IMG/VR virus record: IMGVR_UViG_3300046048_000653 | Coordinates: 1-20,981 of that record | Length of the DNA stretch: 20,981 nt | Reading direction: 5' to 3' (one strand) | From: a virus | Position numbers and translations under genes: made by a program | The notes under the pieces: generated by a model | The model's database searches: none | Seen by the model: the letters and a program-made list of their open reading frames with translations, nothing else | What the model was told of the DNA's origin: nothing | Part shown: in pieces, positions 19,960 to 20,981 of the stretch | Position numbering within the stretch: the first letter of the stretch is position 1 | Layout of the letters: each line of letters opens with the position of its first letter

Positions 19960-20981
19960 TGGACAGAACTTATATAGCATCTCCTACACTCAGGAAGTTC
20001 CACGGCGGCGATCATTTCGTCAGAGCCGTAATGGGGCCAATTGGATCAGGCAAATCTGTCGGATGTTGCATGGAGATGAATATAAGATCTCAATTACAAT
20101 CTCCAGATGCCAATGGTATCAGACGTTCTCGATGGGCAATTATTAGGAACACCTATCGAGAACTAATAGATACGACTATGGAAACCTTCTTTGATTGGTT
20201 CCCTAAGTCAATTGGTAACTATAGAGCCGGTGATATGAAATATACACTGTCATATAGATTACCTGATGGAACTACCGTACACTCGGAGTTTTTATTCCGC
20301 GCTCTTGATAAGCCCGATGATATAAAAAAGCTCCTTTCATTAGAACTGACAGGCGGCTGGATAAACGAAGCTAGAGAAATCCCTAAACAAGTTCTTGATA
20401 TGCTAATGGGGCGTGTTGGTAGATACCCTGCCACTGGCTCTATATGGTCTGGCATTATCATGGACACTAACCCGCCTGATTCAGATCATTGGTGGTATAA
20501 ACTCTTTGAAGAGACAGAGCTGGAGAATTTCAAACTCTATAAGCAACCGTCTGGATTATCTCCTAATGCAGAGAATTTAGAAAATCTACTCCAGCCACCA
20601 GGTGCTGATCAACTGACTCTAGATGAGCGCCGCTTTATTGGCCGTAAATACTATGAACGGATGATTGAAGGCAAAGACCAGGAATGGATTAATGTCTATA
20701 TCCATGGTCAGTATGGCTTCGTCAGTGATGGCAAGCCAGTATTCCCAGAATATAAAGATGATGTACATTTTAGCGATAAGCCCTATAAGTTGGATAAAAC
20801 TAAGCCTATCTATGTAGGACTAGACTTTGGTTTGACTCCAGCTGCTGTTTTTGGACAAAGGCTATCTTCCAACAGGTGGCTTATTTTTGATGAGCTTGTC
20901 TGTGAGGACATGGGCGCCAAGAACTTCTCTGAACTTCTTAGTCAGATGATTAACCATAAATATAATGACTATGAATTCGAG
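19959..20981 (+). CDS. terL: Large terminase subunit (TerL), 3' truncated by window end
   Basis: The frame opens at ATG 19959 (TAATG overlap with terS) and stays open for 341 codons to the window end. The ATPase P-loop GPIGSGKS is at residues 26-33, and a Walker B-like strand with GGWINEARE is at about 139-147, where Asn-Glu replaces the common Asp-Glu, as in some terminase groups. The start of the nuclease domain appears at about residues 286-298 (YVGLDFGLTPAAVFGQ), whose Asp is the first metal ligand. The remaining nuclease motifs lie beyond the window. TerL drives DNA into the prohead and cuts it, and its presence fixes the window as phage DNA. Confidence 0.93.
   Translation, partial: MDRTYIASPTLRKFHGGDHFVRAVMGPIGSGKSVGCCMEMNIRSQLQSPDANGIRRSRWAIIRNTYRELIDTTMETFFDWFPKSIGNYRAGDMKYTLSYRLPDGTTVHSEFLFRALDKPDDIKKLLSLELTGGWINEAREIPKQVLDMLMGRVGRYPATGSIWSGIIMDTNPPDSDHWWYKLFEETELENFKLYKQPSGLSPNAENLENLLQPPGADQLTLDERRFIGRKYYERMIEGKDQEWINVYIHGQYGFVSDGKPVFPEYKDDVHFSDKPYKLDKTKPIYVGLDFGLTPAAVFGQRLSSNRWLIFDELVCEDMGAKNFSELLSQMINHKYNDYEFE

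Noticed and set aside
1-20981. tRNA genes
   Set aside because: I saw no cloverleaf with a GTTC-type T-arm and CCA-side pairing; GAATCCCCC near 18047 recalls a T-arm but belongs to the repeats. A tRNA search program would settle this.

Overview
The window looks like part of the genome of a tailed double-stranded DNA phage (or closely related prophage), A+T-rich in its gene-dense parts. It carries phage-type terminase genes, a virion/ejection protein and a dense replication, recombination and nucleotide block, with many 4-bp ATGA start-stop overlaps. The ejection-type protein and terminase style suggest a podovirus-like phage, but this is inference. I see no tRNA, integrase, transposase or CRISPR array. 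The host cannot be read from the sequence; promoters (TATAAT) and ribosome sites (AGGAG-type) are ordinary bacterial.

Layout. (1) 1-1191, rightward: the C-terminal part of a virion protein, the end of a late operon that enters from the left. (2) 14285 down to 1181, leftward: first a cluster of small unknown genes and a tiny membrane peptide (14285-12769), then a recombination set (Sak4-like ATPase, DUF669 ssDNA-binding-like protein, Cas4-like nuclease, SF2 helicase), then a 211-aa unknown gene with its own terminator, then FAD oxidoreductase, ThyX, HAD phosphatase, DUF3310, methyltransferase, DnaQ exonuclease, DnaE polymerase, MazG and ATP-dependent DNA ligase. (3) 14523-17146, rightward: a primase-helicase fusion translationally coupled to a RusA resolvase. 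(4) 17147-18260: about 1.1 kb without a credible gene, holding hairpins, A-tracts, a C-rich block with G-quadruplex potential, and direct repeats; a candidate origin or packaging region. (5) 18261-19257: a leftward cassette of three small genes with its own promoter, structured leader and terminator. (6) 19547 onward, rightward: promoter, small terminase and the start of large terminase, the beginning of the late operon. On a circular map region 6 would lead round to region 1.

Together the genes supply a nearly self-sufficient replisome (C-family polymerase with separate proofreading exonuclease, primase-helicase, second helicase, ligase), strand-annealing recombination and junction resolution, and dNTP supply and clean-up (ThyX, MazG, HAD).

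Two DNA-level signals stand out. First, the nonamer CCAGCGGAA occurs nine times exactly (its core CAGCGGAA fourteen times), in both orientations, in different reading frames and in non-coding DNA. Second, the 997 bp of region 5 contain no TGA/TCA, TGG/CCA or TGT/ACA at all: every TG is in TGC and every CA is in GCA, across coding and non-coding DNA. I know of no description of either for such a phage, and both can be verified by simple counting.
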